Part shown: positions 11,037-22,212 of the stretch, one piece after another
Position numbering within the stretch: the first letter of the stretch is position 1
Layout: each line of letters begins with the position of its first letter
Assembly: GCF_018991925.1 (NCBI RefSeq)
Contig: NW_024748849.1
Span: forward strand, 1,128,501 to 1,192,500
Source: Homarus americanus
Taxonomy: Eukaryota; Arthropoda; Malacostraca; Decapoda; Nephropidae
Reading direction: 5' to 3'
DNA: 64,000 nt
Position numbers and translations under genes: made by a program
The notes under the pieces: model-generated
Told to the model about the DNA's origin: nothing
Seen by the model: only the letters and a program-made list of their open reading frames with translations
The model's database searches: none

Positions 11037-13815
11037 TTAGAGCCACAGTGACGGAAGCCTGGGATTCATGTTGGTCTTCATTTTTAATGTTTGGGCCATA
11101 TAGTACCTTTTACTTTTTACTTTTATCCTCTTCACCAAAAGATCGGCTCGCTGGCCGCCTGGGCGATAGGTCACGTCTCTGACACGCACTGTTGGCAAGT
11201 ACTGGGCATGCACCGGCTCCTGAATGTACCTGAACCCGCTCCAGTGTTGGTCAAGTCTCGTCTTGAAAGAGCTCACACTCGGTGCCGTCACAACACTTTC
11301 TGGAAGATTGTTCCAAGAGTTTACAACCCTCACTCCGAAAAAGTTTGCCCTCACAGTTTTCTGGACTTGCGGCTTCTTCAATCTTGAGCTGTGACCATGT
11401 GTGGGGCAAGAGTCCGCACTACTCGACTGAGTAGTGCCCCCCGAGATGCTTATACACCTCAACTAGGTCACCCCTTGCCCGTCTGTAGTATAAGCTAGGC
11501 AAGTTCAGGCGCTCCAATCTCTCAGGGTAGCTGAGGTGCCGAAGTGCAGGCACCAGTCTGGTGGCCCTCCTTTGAACATTTTCAACCAACTGACAGTCCC
11601 TAGCATATCTCGGGGACCAGACGGGGTGACATTACTCCAGATGGGGAAGCACTTCACTCTTGAAGATCGTTACGAGGGACGGACCGTTTAGATATCTGAA
11701 CGACCTTCTTTTTAGACCCAATAATTTATTTGCCTGATTTACCTCCTCGCAATGGCCCGAGAACTTCAGCTCATTGTCAACATACACACTTAGGTCCTTC
11801 TTACATTCAGTCTCAACTAGTGCAGTTTCTTCATCCCGTTGGGACATATGATACGCCTCCTTACTTACCGTTGGTACATCCTCTTACACTTCGTGACATT
11901 GAATCTCAGCAGCCATTTCTTCGACCATTCTTGGAGCCCACAGAGGTCCTTCTGCAGCTCTTCACAGAGCTGGGTCCGCTTGCTTCTTGATTTCCCGAAA
12001 TAACTTGGCGTCATCGGCAAACATTTGTATGGAGGAGTGTACAACGTCAGGCATGTCATTTATGAAACAAACAAACAACAGCGGGCCCAATACACTGCCC
12101 TGTGGTACCCCACTTGTGACAGGTGCGGATGACGATTTCGTGCCATTAATCACCACACACTGCTTGCGGTCATGTAGAAAGTTTTCTATTCTTGCTAGGA
12201 CATTTCCCAGAATTTCGTACCCTTCCAGTTTGATTTTCAGCCTTTCATGGGGTATGCTGTCAAAAGCCTTGGCAGAATCTAGGTAAATATTGTCAATATT
12301 ACTACCCCGTTCCAGAATATGGGTCCAGATATCCAATACCTTGAGCAATTGTGTTAAGCAGGAGCGCCCCAGCATAAAACCGTGTTGGCAATCCTTTACA
12401 AGATTGTTTCGTATTAGATGTTCCTTTGTGGCATCTCTGATAATACTCTCAAGTACTTTACATATTATGCTGGTCAGGCTCACCGGTCTATAGTTGTTCG
12501 TGGAGTGACGATCGCCCTTCTTGAAGATAGGGCTCGCATAAGCCACTTTCCATTCATTGGGGACCTTTTGTTCATCCAGGCATTTACAAAACAGGATCTT
12601 CAGGGGCTCGGCAAGCTCGTTGCTCAACTCTCTTTGCACTCTAGGCTGCACCATGTCAGGGTCGGGACTCTTATGGACCTTTAGCCTGGACAGTTTATTT
12701 ATAATGCCCTCTTCTGTGAACGCAATGTGGGTCAGTGCTGTGTCGAACCGTCTGTCCTCAAACGCAGGAAGGTTAATCGCATCCTCTCTTGTGAACACCG
12801 AGGAAAAGAAGCTGTTTAATGCCTCAGCTTTATCCTGGTCAGAATCTGCATAACTACCATCTTCAAGCCTCAGGTCTGATACTCCTACTCGTTTTCAATT
12901 TTGACTTTGCATAACGGTAAAACGCCTTTGGGTTGAACTTGACCTCGCTTGCAACCAGCCTCTGGAACTCCTTTTCAGCCCTTCTACACTCTATCTTTGC
13001 TTGGTTTCTGGCTCTTGCATACATCCTCCTGTCCTGCTCATCGTTTGACCCAACCCACGTCTTGAATTTCTGGGTTTTCTTCTTAATTCTGTCGACCGCT
13101 ACATGGTTCATGTTTAGTGATCCCCTCGTATTCCTAGAGGCACTGGGTTTGGTCTTGGGTATATATTTATTGATCAAATGGGTCACTTTACTAGTTATGA
13201 TATTCAGCGTAGTGTCTGCGTTCTTGTGCCTTCATGAGTCAGGCCAGTTGATACCCCTCATCTCTTCCCTCATCCCATTGTAATTTCCCTTGTAATATTT
13301 GTACCTTGTCCTGGCCTTATCCTGAATTAGGTAACAGTTAAATCTGAATGACAACACTATATGGTGACTGGTGCCAACTGGGGCAAGGTGTTCCAGTTTG
13401 GCCACCATACCCTCCTCGTTTGTTATGATGAGGTCAAGTGGCTTGGGTATTTGCTTCCCTCTGTAAATGTGTCGGGCCTCTAACATGTTGGAACAGAAAA
13501 TTATCTCTCAAAGTTTTTACAAAAAGAGTAGCAAGGTTATTCAAGTCATTTGGGATGGACTCGTTTCTCCAGTCGATGTCGCCATAGTTAAAATCCCCCA
13601 TGATAAGGAGGTGGCTAGGGTTGAGCATCGCCGCGTTGTCTATTAAGGCTCTTAAGTTCCTTTGATTTAGTGGGCCAAGTTTGGGGATCTGTAGATACAC
13701 CCGACAATAAGTAAGTCCCCTCCCTTTAATTTAATTTTACACCACTTGGACTCTTCAAAAACATCCTCTCCCTGTACCCTCGCATGGCTGACTCTAAGGT
13801 GAAGAACTGAAGGCT
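11037..13815 (-). mobile_element. Broken non-LTR retrotransposon (CR1/L2-like): endonuclease plus reverse transcriptase
   Basis: Reading on the minus strand, fragments in different frames follow the order of a LINE polyprotein. From about 13815 comes the endonuclease, with LLIMGDFNYGDIDW (GDxN catalytic motif) at about 13610 and LDLIITN followed by VGTSHHIV at about 13400, where the usual SDH is SHH. A linker follows (12863-13186), then the reverse transcriptase (11962-12850) with NNYRPVSLTS, SGVPQGSVLGPLLF and the catalytic FADDAKL. The C-terminal thumb region is split over 11865-12059 and 11632-11847. The tail has VVNSWNNLPESVV and FKTRLDQHW (11037-11462), typical of CR1/L2-group elements. 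At least four frame changes, the YLDSAKAFDS substitution (usually YLDFAKAFD) and the lost SDH show it is dead. The 5' end, including the N-terminal endonuclease, is missing. Confidence 0.9.
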
Positions 13816-14486
13816 ATAAGGCAAGGACTCTTCTTGGCAATGTAGTGAGAAGGAGCCTGTAGAGTTGAATCCTTGTTTGTTGAATGTGTCTCCTAAAAAT
13901 TGTTGCAGCTTTGACCAACACAGCAACAAAATAAAAATAAATATTTTTTTACAGGGCTTCCCCCAAACATGTTCCTCATTCCTTCCTTGAAAACAATAAT
14001 GGTGTTTCTGCCATCATGTTGTTCCTGAGCCTCTGGGAAATGTTCAAGCAAATAGTCCTTCAACCTTGTCTTATTGATTGTTTTGTTGACATCCTGGCTC
14101 TTAAGACGATTTACATGCATGGCATGTAGGTCTGATAATGTAAAGAGAAGTGTTTCAGAATAAACTGCCTTCTCTATATAGCTTGTTTGCTCAACAATGG
14201 CAATGTACTCTTTCATTTTCTCATCGGTGTTTTGTGATGCTTGGTTTTCTTTCCTTGTGTGTGCGGTATCTATTTCTCAGATGGACTAAGCATTTCAGGT
14301 GGTACTTTGCTTCTAGGGCAATAAGATCTCCTGAAACAATTTAAGATAGCAGGTGTGTGTCCTGCAGCTCAGTGACCATGCTTCTAACATTTGTGTCTGC
14401 ATCAAATGTTGTAAGGTCATGAAGATTGTCTTCCTCATCACCCTTGTCACAGAAGAGGCAAATTCGTTTGTCGAGAGTCTTGCGTA

Positions 14487-14489
<3 letters not shown>

Positions 14490-14536
<47 letters not shown>
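14490..14536 (+). repeat. T47 homopolymer inside the pseudogene
   Basis: The run of 47 T (A on the pseudogene strand) encodes a lysine run between the conserved N-terminal part and the CxxC module. It is probably an expanded lysine-rich linker; an insertion of a poly-A tail is the alternative. Confidence 0.95.
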
Positions 14537-14539
<3 letters not shown>

Positions 14540-14800
14540 TCTGATCCCATTTCTCGTCTCTTATTCTTAGGTCTTTCCAGCTTGGAATTATTGACCTTCA
14601 ACTGACAGGATTTGTGCCAAGATGCACGATTCTGGAGAAATTGTTCAGCAGTCGCATCATCCCAAAACTTGAGTTGAACTGGAAGGGCATCAATGCTCCG
14701 GAACTCTTGAATATTTCTTAGCAGTGATATGTATGCCTCTTAGTTGTCATATATGGTGCCAGTATTGCTATTCAAGGGATATTTCAAAGGTTCTGATGTA

Positions 14801-14954
14801 CAGTCACCCAAAAAAGTCCTGTCGCGAACCATGAACCCCGAGATTCAGACTCTTGAATCCGAAGCATTTATGGACAGAATAATGTATCAGTGACTACTGC
14901 TTCGGGTTCACGAGTCTGAATCGTGGTTCGCGACAGGACTTTTTTGGGTGACCG
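14801..14954. mobile_element. Tc1/mariner-type MITE, 154 bp, near-complete hairpin
   Basis: The ends CAGTCACCCAAAAAAGTCCT and its inverted partner (start 14801, end 14954) are flanked by TA on both sides (14799-14800, 14955-14956). Long inverted arms continue inward: ctgtcgcgaacca is matched by tggttcgcgacag, and attcagactcttgaatccga by a near-complement. There is no transposase. It sits inside the decayed protein copy, splitting its N-terminal region. The inner sequence is shared with 57940-58072 and the outer ends with 36552-36708. Confidence 0.85.
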
Positions 14955-14999
14955 TACCTTCTTGACAAATGATCCAGCATTTCCAATACATTCTCACTA

Positions 15000-16830
15000 T
15001 TCAGCTACTGTATGCTGTAAAGACAAAGTAAATCACGTGTGAATAACATTGATAATCCATAATTATGAAAGTTTAAAATATTGCCTTGAGATACCCTCTA
15101 TTTAATATCCCAACCATAAAAACAAACAATTTATCACCACTTTTCTTTATTTGTGACGTTCATTTTCAGTTATGACATATACCCACACATATATATATGA
15201 TAATTTCGTATTTGCAGCAACCATCTTGGCTTCAAGACAAATTGGTGTCTTAACAGCATTCTGGTCCCCTTTTATTGCATTCATTGACTCCGAAACGAAT
15301 GTCAAAATCGTCCATAACACATCGCAAACCACCAGAAAAAAACATAGTCTCCATGTCTAAGTACAGGGATGACCAAAACTTAAAATTTACCCAATATAGC
15401 CTATCTCGAATCTAAATATCCAATTAATTAATATATATGATGATATATCCCAATGTATTCTTAAAACAAAGTCCAGACAATTTCATTACTTCTAAATTGA
15501 CTCGTACCTCCATCTAGTACTGTTATACTCTGTAAATGCACTCGAAAAAAAAGAGAAAGTCTACCAGGTGTGAACATGGGAGTTTTTTATGTCCATAAGC
15601 TGCTCTTCACGGCACATTCCTTCACTTACGAAACGTCCATGACTTAGACCATAAAAAAACACCCTTAAAACTTACCTGAACGTGGCACCTGTACCTCCGT
15701 CCAGCGGTGAGTGTGTTGGAGAACGTCGTCTGCGGGGAAACTGGTGACGTCATTGCAAATAGCGGCCCTGTTTCTGGAGAAATAAGCTTATCTCGGCTAT
15801 TATAGCAGGACTTTAAACTTTTATTACAAATTATATATACCGTATCACTCTACGAACGCGGCAGAGTGTATTTCTTGTGTTTGCTCAGAACCCACCACTC
15901 GTCCATTTTCGTGGTCAAGCCAAGATCTATCTATACTTGACAATGAGGATGTTTATATAAAATAAATATAGAGCCGCGTTAAATAACGAAATTGAATTAA
16001 ACTTCATTCGCTATCGCAGTTGTAATAATTTCTTTTTAACTTAACCATTTTTTAATGATGTTGATATTCGTAAATACACCTGATATGCTAATCTGAGCCG
16101 CTTCTGTCTTTACAATTGACGAACGCGGAAGGATAGACCTCTAGTCACAAGTCTAGTGACGCCACATTTGAGGGCGGACCTTCTGGGTGACCCGTGGTAG
16201 TGGGCCGAGTAGCTTGGGTCGGAGAACATAACAAGCGCTGTTTACCTGTTACTCTCGGAAAAACTGAGATGGTGTCTCATTCATTTGCCATAACTTTAAC
16301 TTAGGATGATGTACCCGGGGCAAAATTCCTACGCCCTGATGTTCCCCAACATACGGATAGCAAGACAGTAGAGGACTTCCAGTAAAAGGAAACAAAGCAG
16401 AACTTGTAAAGAGGTAAGTGTTGGTTATGGTTTCATGTACAGTAGTTATCTCCTCAACTCATAGTGGTGCAAGACATTCTTAACACCAGTTGTTCTTAAC
16501 ATCAAGATTACGATCCAAATTCATTAATATATTCAAGTAATCCCTATTTATTCTGATGTTCACTTTCTAGTAGTTGTAGGACATCATTATATATAATAAT
16601 GTGTTCTGTTGTCAACCTCTTTCCCACTCATGTCACATTTTGTATGTTCCATTTATTTGGGGTGATAATAATTATCTTTAAGTTCAAGCACAAAGCTGGG
16701 ATTTCATTCACGCAGTAACGGTAGCATTAGTTCCAAATATAGATCATATTGAAGTGTACATGGTTGTTTCAATTGGCAAGGTTGCGTTAGTCGTAGCGTT
16801 AGCGTTATGCGTTTGCAGTACATTTCAATA
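15000..16830. other. Unassigned non-coding stretch
   Basis: The sequence is mixed AT-rich, with short frames of 60-62 codons only. I see no coding signature, RNA gene, tandem array or inverted-repeat element here. Confidence 0.4.
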
Positions 16831-16869
16831 TCTTACTTTGAAGCTAGGATTCTATATTTGCGTTTGCGG

Positions 16870-17990
16870 TATGCCTTTGGTCGAAAGCTTTCGACTTTGT
16901 TTGGAGGATTCCCAGCTTTTGGTATGAGGCGGACAACGGCGATTTTGAGCATCTTAGGGAAGTATCCAGAGGCGAGGCAGGCATTGCATATATGAGCAAG
17001 CCTCTCTATCATGTTGTCGGGGAGTTGAGCCAGGATCTTCTTGTTAATATGGCTTTGCCCGGGTGATTTGTTTTTAAACCCTTTTATGACGGCTGACACA
17101 TCTGCAGGAACTATGCGCTCCGTCAGGTAGCTTCCGTCCACCAGTCTAGTGAAGTCAGTCCGTGGGACCGGCTGGAGCAGGTGCTGATGGTCCTGCAACT
17201 GACCTAAAATGTCCTCCTCAAACTCCCTGTCGAAGCCCTCGTTCTCCTGTCCACTAATGGTAAAGATCTTCCGTAAATATCGCCGATGTAGTTGTTCTTG
17301 GTTTTCCTCCTCGAATATTTTCACGTTGTTTTGGTCGAGCAGGTAAGGGACCGTGCGAGAGGTGGAATCCATCAGTCGCTTGATCCCTTTTCAGAAGGCA
17401 GCAGAGTCGCGGAAATTGTTGGCCCACTTTTGTTCATGTAGACGTTTGCTCTCGTGCTGGATGTCCGTCTGTAGCTCTCGGTATCGGTCTCTCAGCTCTT
17501 GCGTCCACCCGCGGATACTGACTAGCTGTCTCACGTGCTCGTACTGGATACTGAGCTGCCTCAGCTGGTGACTAGTGTGAGGGTGGGTGGTGGTCGAGAT
17601 GTTGTTGTCCATCTCCCTCTTCACATCAGTGTACCATTGTTCGACCGTGTCTTCGATGTCATTGAGGCTGGCTTCTTCCAGGTTTCTCCCCTGCTTGAGA
17701 CTGAGAGACTCCCTGAAGGAGTCCCAGTCTGCCCGTTTGAGGTTTGACCTGATGTTGGCGGGGATCATAATGGGATTGGATGAGAGCGTCACGACGACTG
17801 GCAGGTGGTCGCTGGTACTGATGGGTCCGGCGGTAACGTGCCTGTTCAGGACGGCCTCGGTGTTAGAGAGGATTATGTCGGGTGTTGTGGCACTGGCACG
17901 TCTGATCAATGTCGGGAAATCTAGCCAGAGGTGTTGCAGTTTTCCCCTTCTGATGTATTTGCTGGGTAAGGGGAGCAAACACAGGGATAG
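16870..17990 (-). mobile_element. Jockey-like non-LTR retrotransposon fragment with one nonsense codon
   Basis: The minus strand reads through the endonuclease C-terminus (TTPDIILSN and STSDHLPVVV, carrying the SDH motif) at about 17800-17930. The linker follows, and then the reverse transcriptase start, with FKNKSPGQSHINKKIL, MLKIAVVRLIPKAGNPP and VESFRP, to about 16890. There the similarity breaks off before the catalytic DD box. The two long frames (17391-18077 and 16833-17372) are in the same register and are separated by one TGA at 17391-17393, in a place where Trp is expected. Apart from the truncations, the preserved part is therefore only one nonsense change from open. Both 5' and 3' parts are missing. 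Confidence 0.85.
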
Positions 17991-18249
17991 TGACGTCACC
18001 GTTACCTCTTGCAATCTTGATCTCGTTACTTGCTTCATATCTGTACTGTACACGTTGTACTTGATATGTCTCACCATGGTAGCAATGGAGGTGTGTGGTG
18101 ATGGTGAAGATGTGATGACGATGTGGTTGTGGTGATGGTGTGGTGTGATATGATGGTGTGGTGTGTTCAGGGCATTGTCAATTCTTATGTACTCTTAGCG
18201 TTCAACTTCCCAATATACCCAAGAACTGACAAGTGTTAAATAAAAGATG

Positions 18250-18644
18250 GATCACCTGAAGATCAGCCCCTTGATTATTTCACCCAAAGATTAACCACAC
18301 TAAAAATAACTTAACCTAATTTAACACTAACCTAACCTAGCACTAACCAAACCTAATGCTAACCTAACTTAATACTAAACTAGCCTAACCTAACACTAGA
18401 TTACCTAACAGTAATAACCTAGCCTAACGCTAACCTAACCTTACACTAACCTAACCTAATCTAATCTAACATTAACCTAACCTAATCTAGCATTAACCTC
18501 ACCTAACACTAACCTAACCTAACTTGAACTAACCTAACCTAACCTTACGTGTCCTAATCTAACACAACGTAACATAACCCCCCAGGTAGCGGTAGGGTGT
18601 TTGATCGTCAGGTGACATAAACTGGGGAGGTAATCTTCAGGTGA
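18250..18644. mobile_element. Foldback/MITE element carrying CCTAA repeats (copy 1)
   Basis: The left end reads GATCACCTGAAGATCAGCCC. The right end is its inverted partner GATCACCTGAAGATTACCTC, and imperfect similarity continues about 50 bp inward (TTATxTCACC, AGATTAACCAC). The interior (18297-18560) is a degenerate array of cctaac/cctaat, the complement of TTAGG. Copy 2 is at 58875-59028 and a lone end is at 62865. There is no coding capacity. I found no convincing target-site duplication. Confidence 0.7.
18297..18560 (-). repeat. Interstitial (TTAGG)n-like array
   Basis: The plus strand shows many cctaacctaa units with substitutions and short insertions. They lie between the inverted ends of the foldback element, so they probably belong to it rather than marking an old telomere. 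Confidence 0.85.
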
Positions 18645-20120
18645 TCTGATTTGTCTTTCATACATGACGACTTGAAATAGTTTCCCCCTCACGACATGTC
18701 CTCAGAGCCAGTCATCCATATAAACAAATTTATTGAATTCTTCGAGACACAACGGACTTAAAATTCATCCTAACGTAGCGAGCATATAAAATTACGTTAC
18801 TTATTTCTCATTGACTGTTACAAATAAGAATAAACGAATTTATGCTTTAAGTCTAAGGACTTTCTTTACCAAGTTTCATTATCCTCGGAGGCCATTTTTA
18901 ATTAAAAATAAATAAAACCCTAGCAAGACCATTACTTTACGCCATTCTCAAGCTCTAGTGAGGACGTATTCCGCGATTATTTCGTTTAATTAATTGGAAT
19001 TAAAAGGCTTCCAGCATGTAATAATTATCATCCTCAAAGACATAGGTTATAACTTACCACATATTGTTTATTTTACCATAATAACAAAAAATGTAATTAC
19101 TTTACATCTCCCTCAAATTCAGAGAAATTATGAACTAATTCCAAATACCCTGCAGCTAAATTATGGAAAGCTTTTAAGAACACTTTGAGAAGCGTACTGT
19201 ATGTCGACCAGTTGTTGAAGAACTAAACCAGTATAACCATTATACACTATACAAAATAATTCGTTTTTCTCGTTTTTAGAATATAAACGCCCTTAAATGG
19301 TTCAGTGACATGTAAGTTGGTGACTTTTTTGAGCCCAGCACCAGCACAATGGCTCATCCGTAGTTCAGTGTTAGGGGTGATCATATTAAACTTCTCTGGG
19401 TATATAAGCCTTTCTAATTGGTACAGTTAACTGGTTACTACTCTAATATAATATCCTGAATGTTTAAATTATTTCATTAAACTAATACGCCATTGTTTCT
19501 AAAGTGAAGTGAACTCAAAAGCTGTTTTCCAAGCTGTTTTAAAACATTCTTTTACAACAGTTTTCCACTTTATTTCTTATAAATTTCCAGTATATTACTT
19601 GTTTCAGGTGTTATATGTGATTGAATAGTTCACATTTTATACTAAACTTTTTATAGTTTGATTTACATTATTTGCGAGAAATCATGCATTCTTGTTTTAT
19701 TTTTCCCATAGCCCTGAAATATATGGATTCTAGAACACCTTGCCAAACACACTTCAGGATGGAATTGATAACGTGAATCTCACTTCAAATATTATCATGC
19801 TATAGACAACAATGAATGTTAACTACTGTAGACAGTATTTTACCAAATTAATTTGCAGGTACATTACCCTATGTGTCGCATGGTATACGTATATAACAGG
19901 TCATATTATAATCTTAAAAATACACTTTGAGAGCGGTGGTGTTGCTTAGGTGAGTTATTTGAATTATTCTCCAAATCGTTTTCTGTTACTTGGCTACCAC
20001 AAAAAATCATTTAGGGATAAGCTTGTTTGTGTTTGTTCTTTTTTTAACTAATGTATAAAAGGTGAAATTATTGTTAGGAAAATTTACTATCATAAGGAAA
20101 TTACATAGTAGGCAGCTACC
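18645..20120. other. Unassigned AT-rich non-coding stretch
   Basis: No frame longer than 64 codons, no tandem array and no recognisable element were seen. Confidence 0.4.
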
Positions 20121-20124
20121 AAAC

Positions 20125-20645
20125 AGGGAGGTACTACCGCCTGGGAAGATATTGGAAGCATAATGTGTTGTCTAATGGTAGACCCTGCTGCCATATGGCA
20201 TCATGAAAATTGTGACCAAGTCCCAGGTTGCCGATCTGTCTTTCTGCCTCATTGACACACAATTGCAGGGTCTCAGTAGTTTTCTTACTTTGACAACACA
20301 ACATATATTAGGTTTTTCACTCTTGACATGTTTTATTTTTTCTATTATTTCTGTATTTATTTACGGTGCATTTTTTTCTCGTCACCTCAGGACCTGATGT
20401 GAGTCAGTGACCTGTGTCCGAGTGGGCTAATCCCCATTAACAGGTGTTCATCCGACCCCTGTTCAACAACTGTCGTATCTCCACAATCACTGACCCTAAT
20501 TGTCCAATGTTAGTACAGGAGGAAACCCGAGTGCCCGCAGTAAAAACCTTTGATGCTTAGTAGTGTCTCTCATCCGACCTGGGGATTGAACCCAGGACGC
20601 GATGGTGAGTGACAAACACACAACCACTGTACCAGTTCATTGGAT
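20125..20645 (-). mobile_element. tRNA-headed SINE-like repeat, copy A of an inverted pair
   Basis: On the minus strand there is an A-box-like TGGTACAGTGG (20624-20634), and 31 nt later a B-box GGTTCAATCC (20583-20592), the spacing of an internal RNA polymerase III promoter. The tail runs down to about 20125 and shares long blocks with 22212-21800 read the other way. Examples are GGAAGATATTGGAAGCATAA, GTTGTCTAATGGTAGACCCT and GATCTGTCTTTCTGCCTCAT. It is called a SINE on the boxes and on the presence of two copies. Confidence 0.6.
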
Positions 20646-21799
20646 GGAAACCCGACTGAGTCATTACACCAGCACGATCCTGAGGACAAAATTAATGACG
20701 AGTGTTTTATCCATTCAGCCACTGCGTCATCCCGCCTAGCAAAACCCCATACCCCACAATTCCACCTGCCATCTTATATAATACCCAGATGTACTTTGGG
20801 CCGTTTATGCTCTGTTTCATGGTCCAGTCACTCATACTCAGAAGATTTACAACTGGTTCCTAAACTAGAACAACCCTCCAGGAGATGGTAAGGAGTAGCG
20901 CTCGTGTTATTATGGATGAATCTGGTTCTATAACAAGCCAAAGAGAGGGAACAGGTTAGTTGTGGCCGCCAGAGAGTTTGGGTGGGTGAGAAGGGTAGCT
21001 GAACATGAGGACCTTACTAACTAACTACCTGGCGCGCACTTTTGGTTATCCAGACGGTGTAGGGAACGATGGTCAATCAAGCATTAGTAATTATAACTGG
21101 TGTATGAACAGGAGGGGTTTCAGAACTGATGGCTTTGAGTAGATTTAATTTTCTCTCCAGATTTCATAGAGATTTATACACATTAAGGCCACCTGCGGGT
21201 AGCCTTGACGCATGGCTTGTTTGTTAGTATGTTAATCGTTATTTGGAATTGATCTTAAACAATTTTAACAGTTGATTGATTTAGATGACAAAAAGGCATC
21301 TGTGGATGTTGGTCAAAATCAGTTAAAGGTTTAGGTAAGTCAGATACAAGTGAAATCCGTAGAGTATCAACCCAGGAGCAACTTGACTTAGAGTTAACGA
21401 CATACCACTTGTCTCTTCAAAGAGACATCTAGCAGACGACATGGCCTTACCTTAATAGCGTATGATTGGTATGTTGCTACAGTACATTTTCAATGTTTTT
21501 CTTTTATTTGAATGGCATAATAACGGTATTTTTTTCCGCGTCTTGATATCACACCTTTAGGAAGAGAAAAGAACAAAACTCTTTCACCAGTGTTTCAAGT
21601 ACACATCTTTGTCTCCAAGTGGAAAAAGAAGAACCTTGAATAGTTTTATAACGCAAGACGATATGAAAGTTTAAATACAATATACCTTTCCTCGTCTTTC
21701 TGTTTATTTTACTGCCTTTCTCCTTTCAATCTTCATCTCTTTTATTTTCCTTTGATTTTCAGCTTTGAATTTCCGCCAATGTGATATTGAGATTTTTTT

Positions 21800-22212
21800 T
21801 TTACGGTGATTAGCCCACCGGGGCACAGGTCACTGGCCCACGTCGGGGCCCAGGGAGCGAAAATGTAATAATAATAATAATAATTCATAGTAAATAAAAT
21901 TTATACTAAAAAGTAAAATAAAATATTAGTGGTAATAATAATAACAACAACACTGTGATAATAATAATAAATAGAAAGAAATACAAGAATGAAAAAAAAA
22001 TCAATAGTGAGAAACGCCATATGTATGTTGTGTTGTTATGTAAGAGAAACAATTGAGACCCTACAATTGTGTGTAAATGAGGCAGAAAGACAGATCAGCA
22101 ACCTGGGGCTTGGTCACAATTTTTTTTGATGCCATATGGCAGCAGGGTCTACCATTAGACAACACATTATGCTTCCAATATCTTCCCAGGCGGTAGTTCC
22201 TCCACGCTGCAC
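21800..22212 (+). mobile_element. Copy B of the same repeat, opposite orientation, head missing
   Basis: Read in reverse complement, this repeats copy A in the same order. The CCGCCTGGGAAGATATTGGA block is followed by the CCATATGGCATCA block, the TGCCTCATTTACACACAATT block and finally CAGTGACCTGTGCCCCGGTG. The last corresponds to CAGTGACCTGTGTCCGAGTG in copy A. A TAA-rich low-complexity segment replaces the middle. No A/B boxes are present, so it is 5'-truncated. Confidence 0.7.

Larger units (their letters stand above)
13945..14995 (-). pseudogene. Decayed copy of a repetitive zinc-binding protein family
   Basis: On the minus strand the conserved pieces run in order. LLRNIQEFRSIDALPVQLKF and ASWHKSCQLKVNNSKLER (about 14580-14730) come first. 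Then come a lysine run encoded by the A47 tract, RICLFCDKGDEEDNLHDLTT and FDADTNVRSMVTELQDTHLL (about 14341-14470). After a frameshift come GDLIALEAKYHLKCLVHLRN (about 14285-14340) and RLKDYLLEHFPEAQEQHDGR with VFKEGMRNM (about 13955-14075). The CxxC and HxxxC residues suggest a zinc site. From memory, predicted proteins of this layout are numerous in decapod and other animal genomes and are probably spread by an element. This copy has a stop before the LLRNIQEF region, at least one frameshift and a MITE inserted at 14801. The 14955-14995 end is tentative. The function of the family is unknown to me. Confidence 0.6.
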
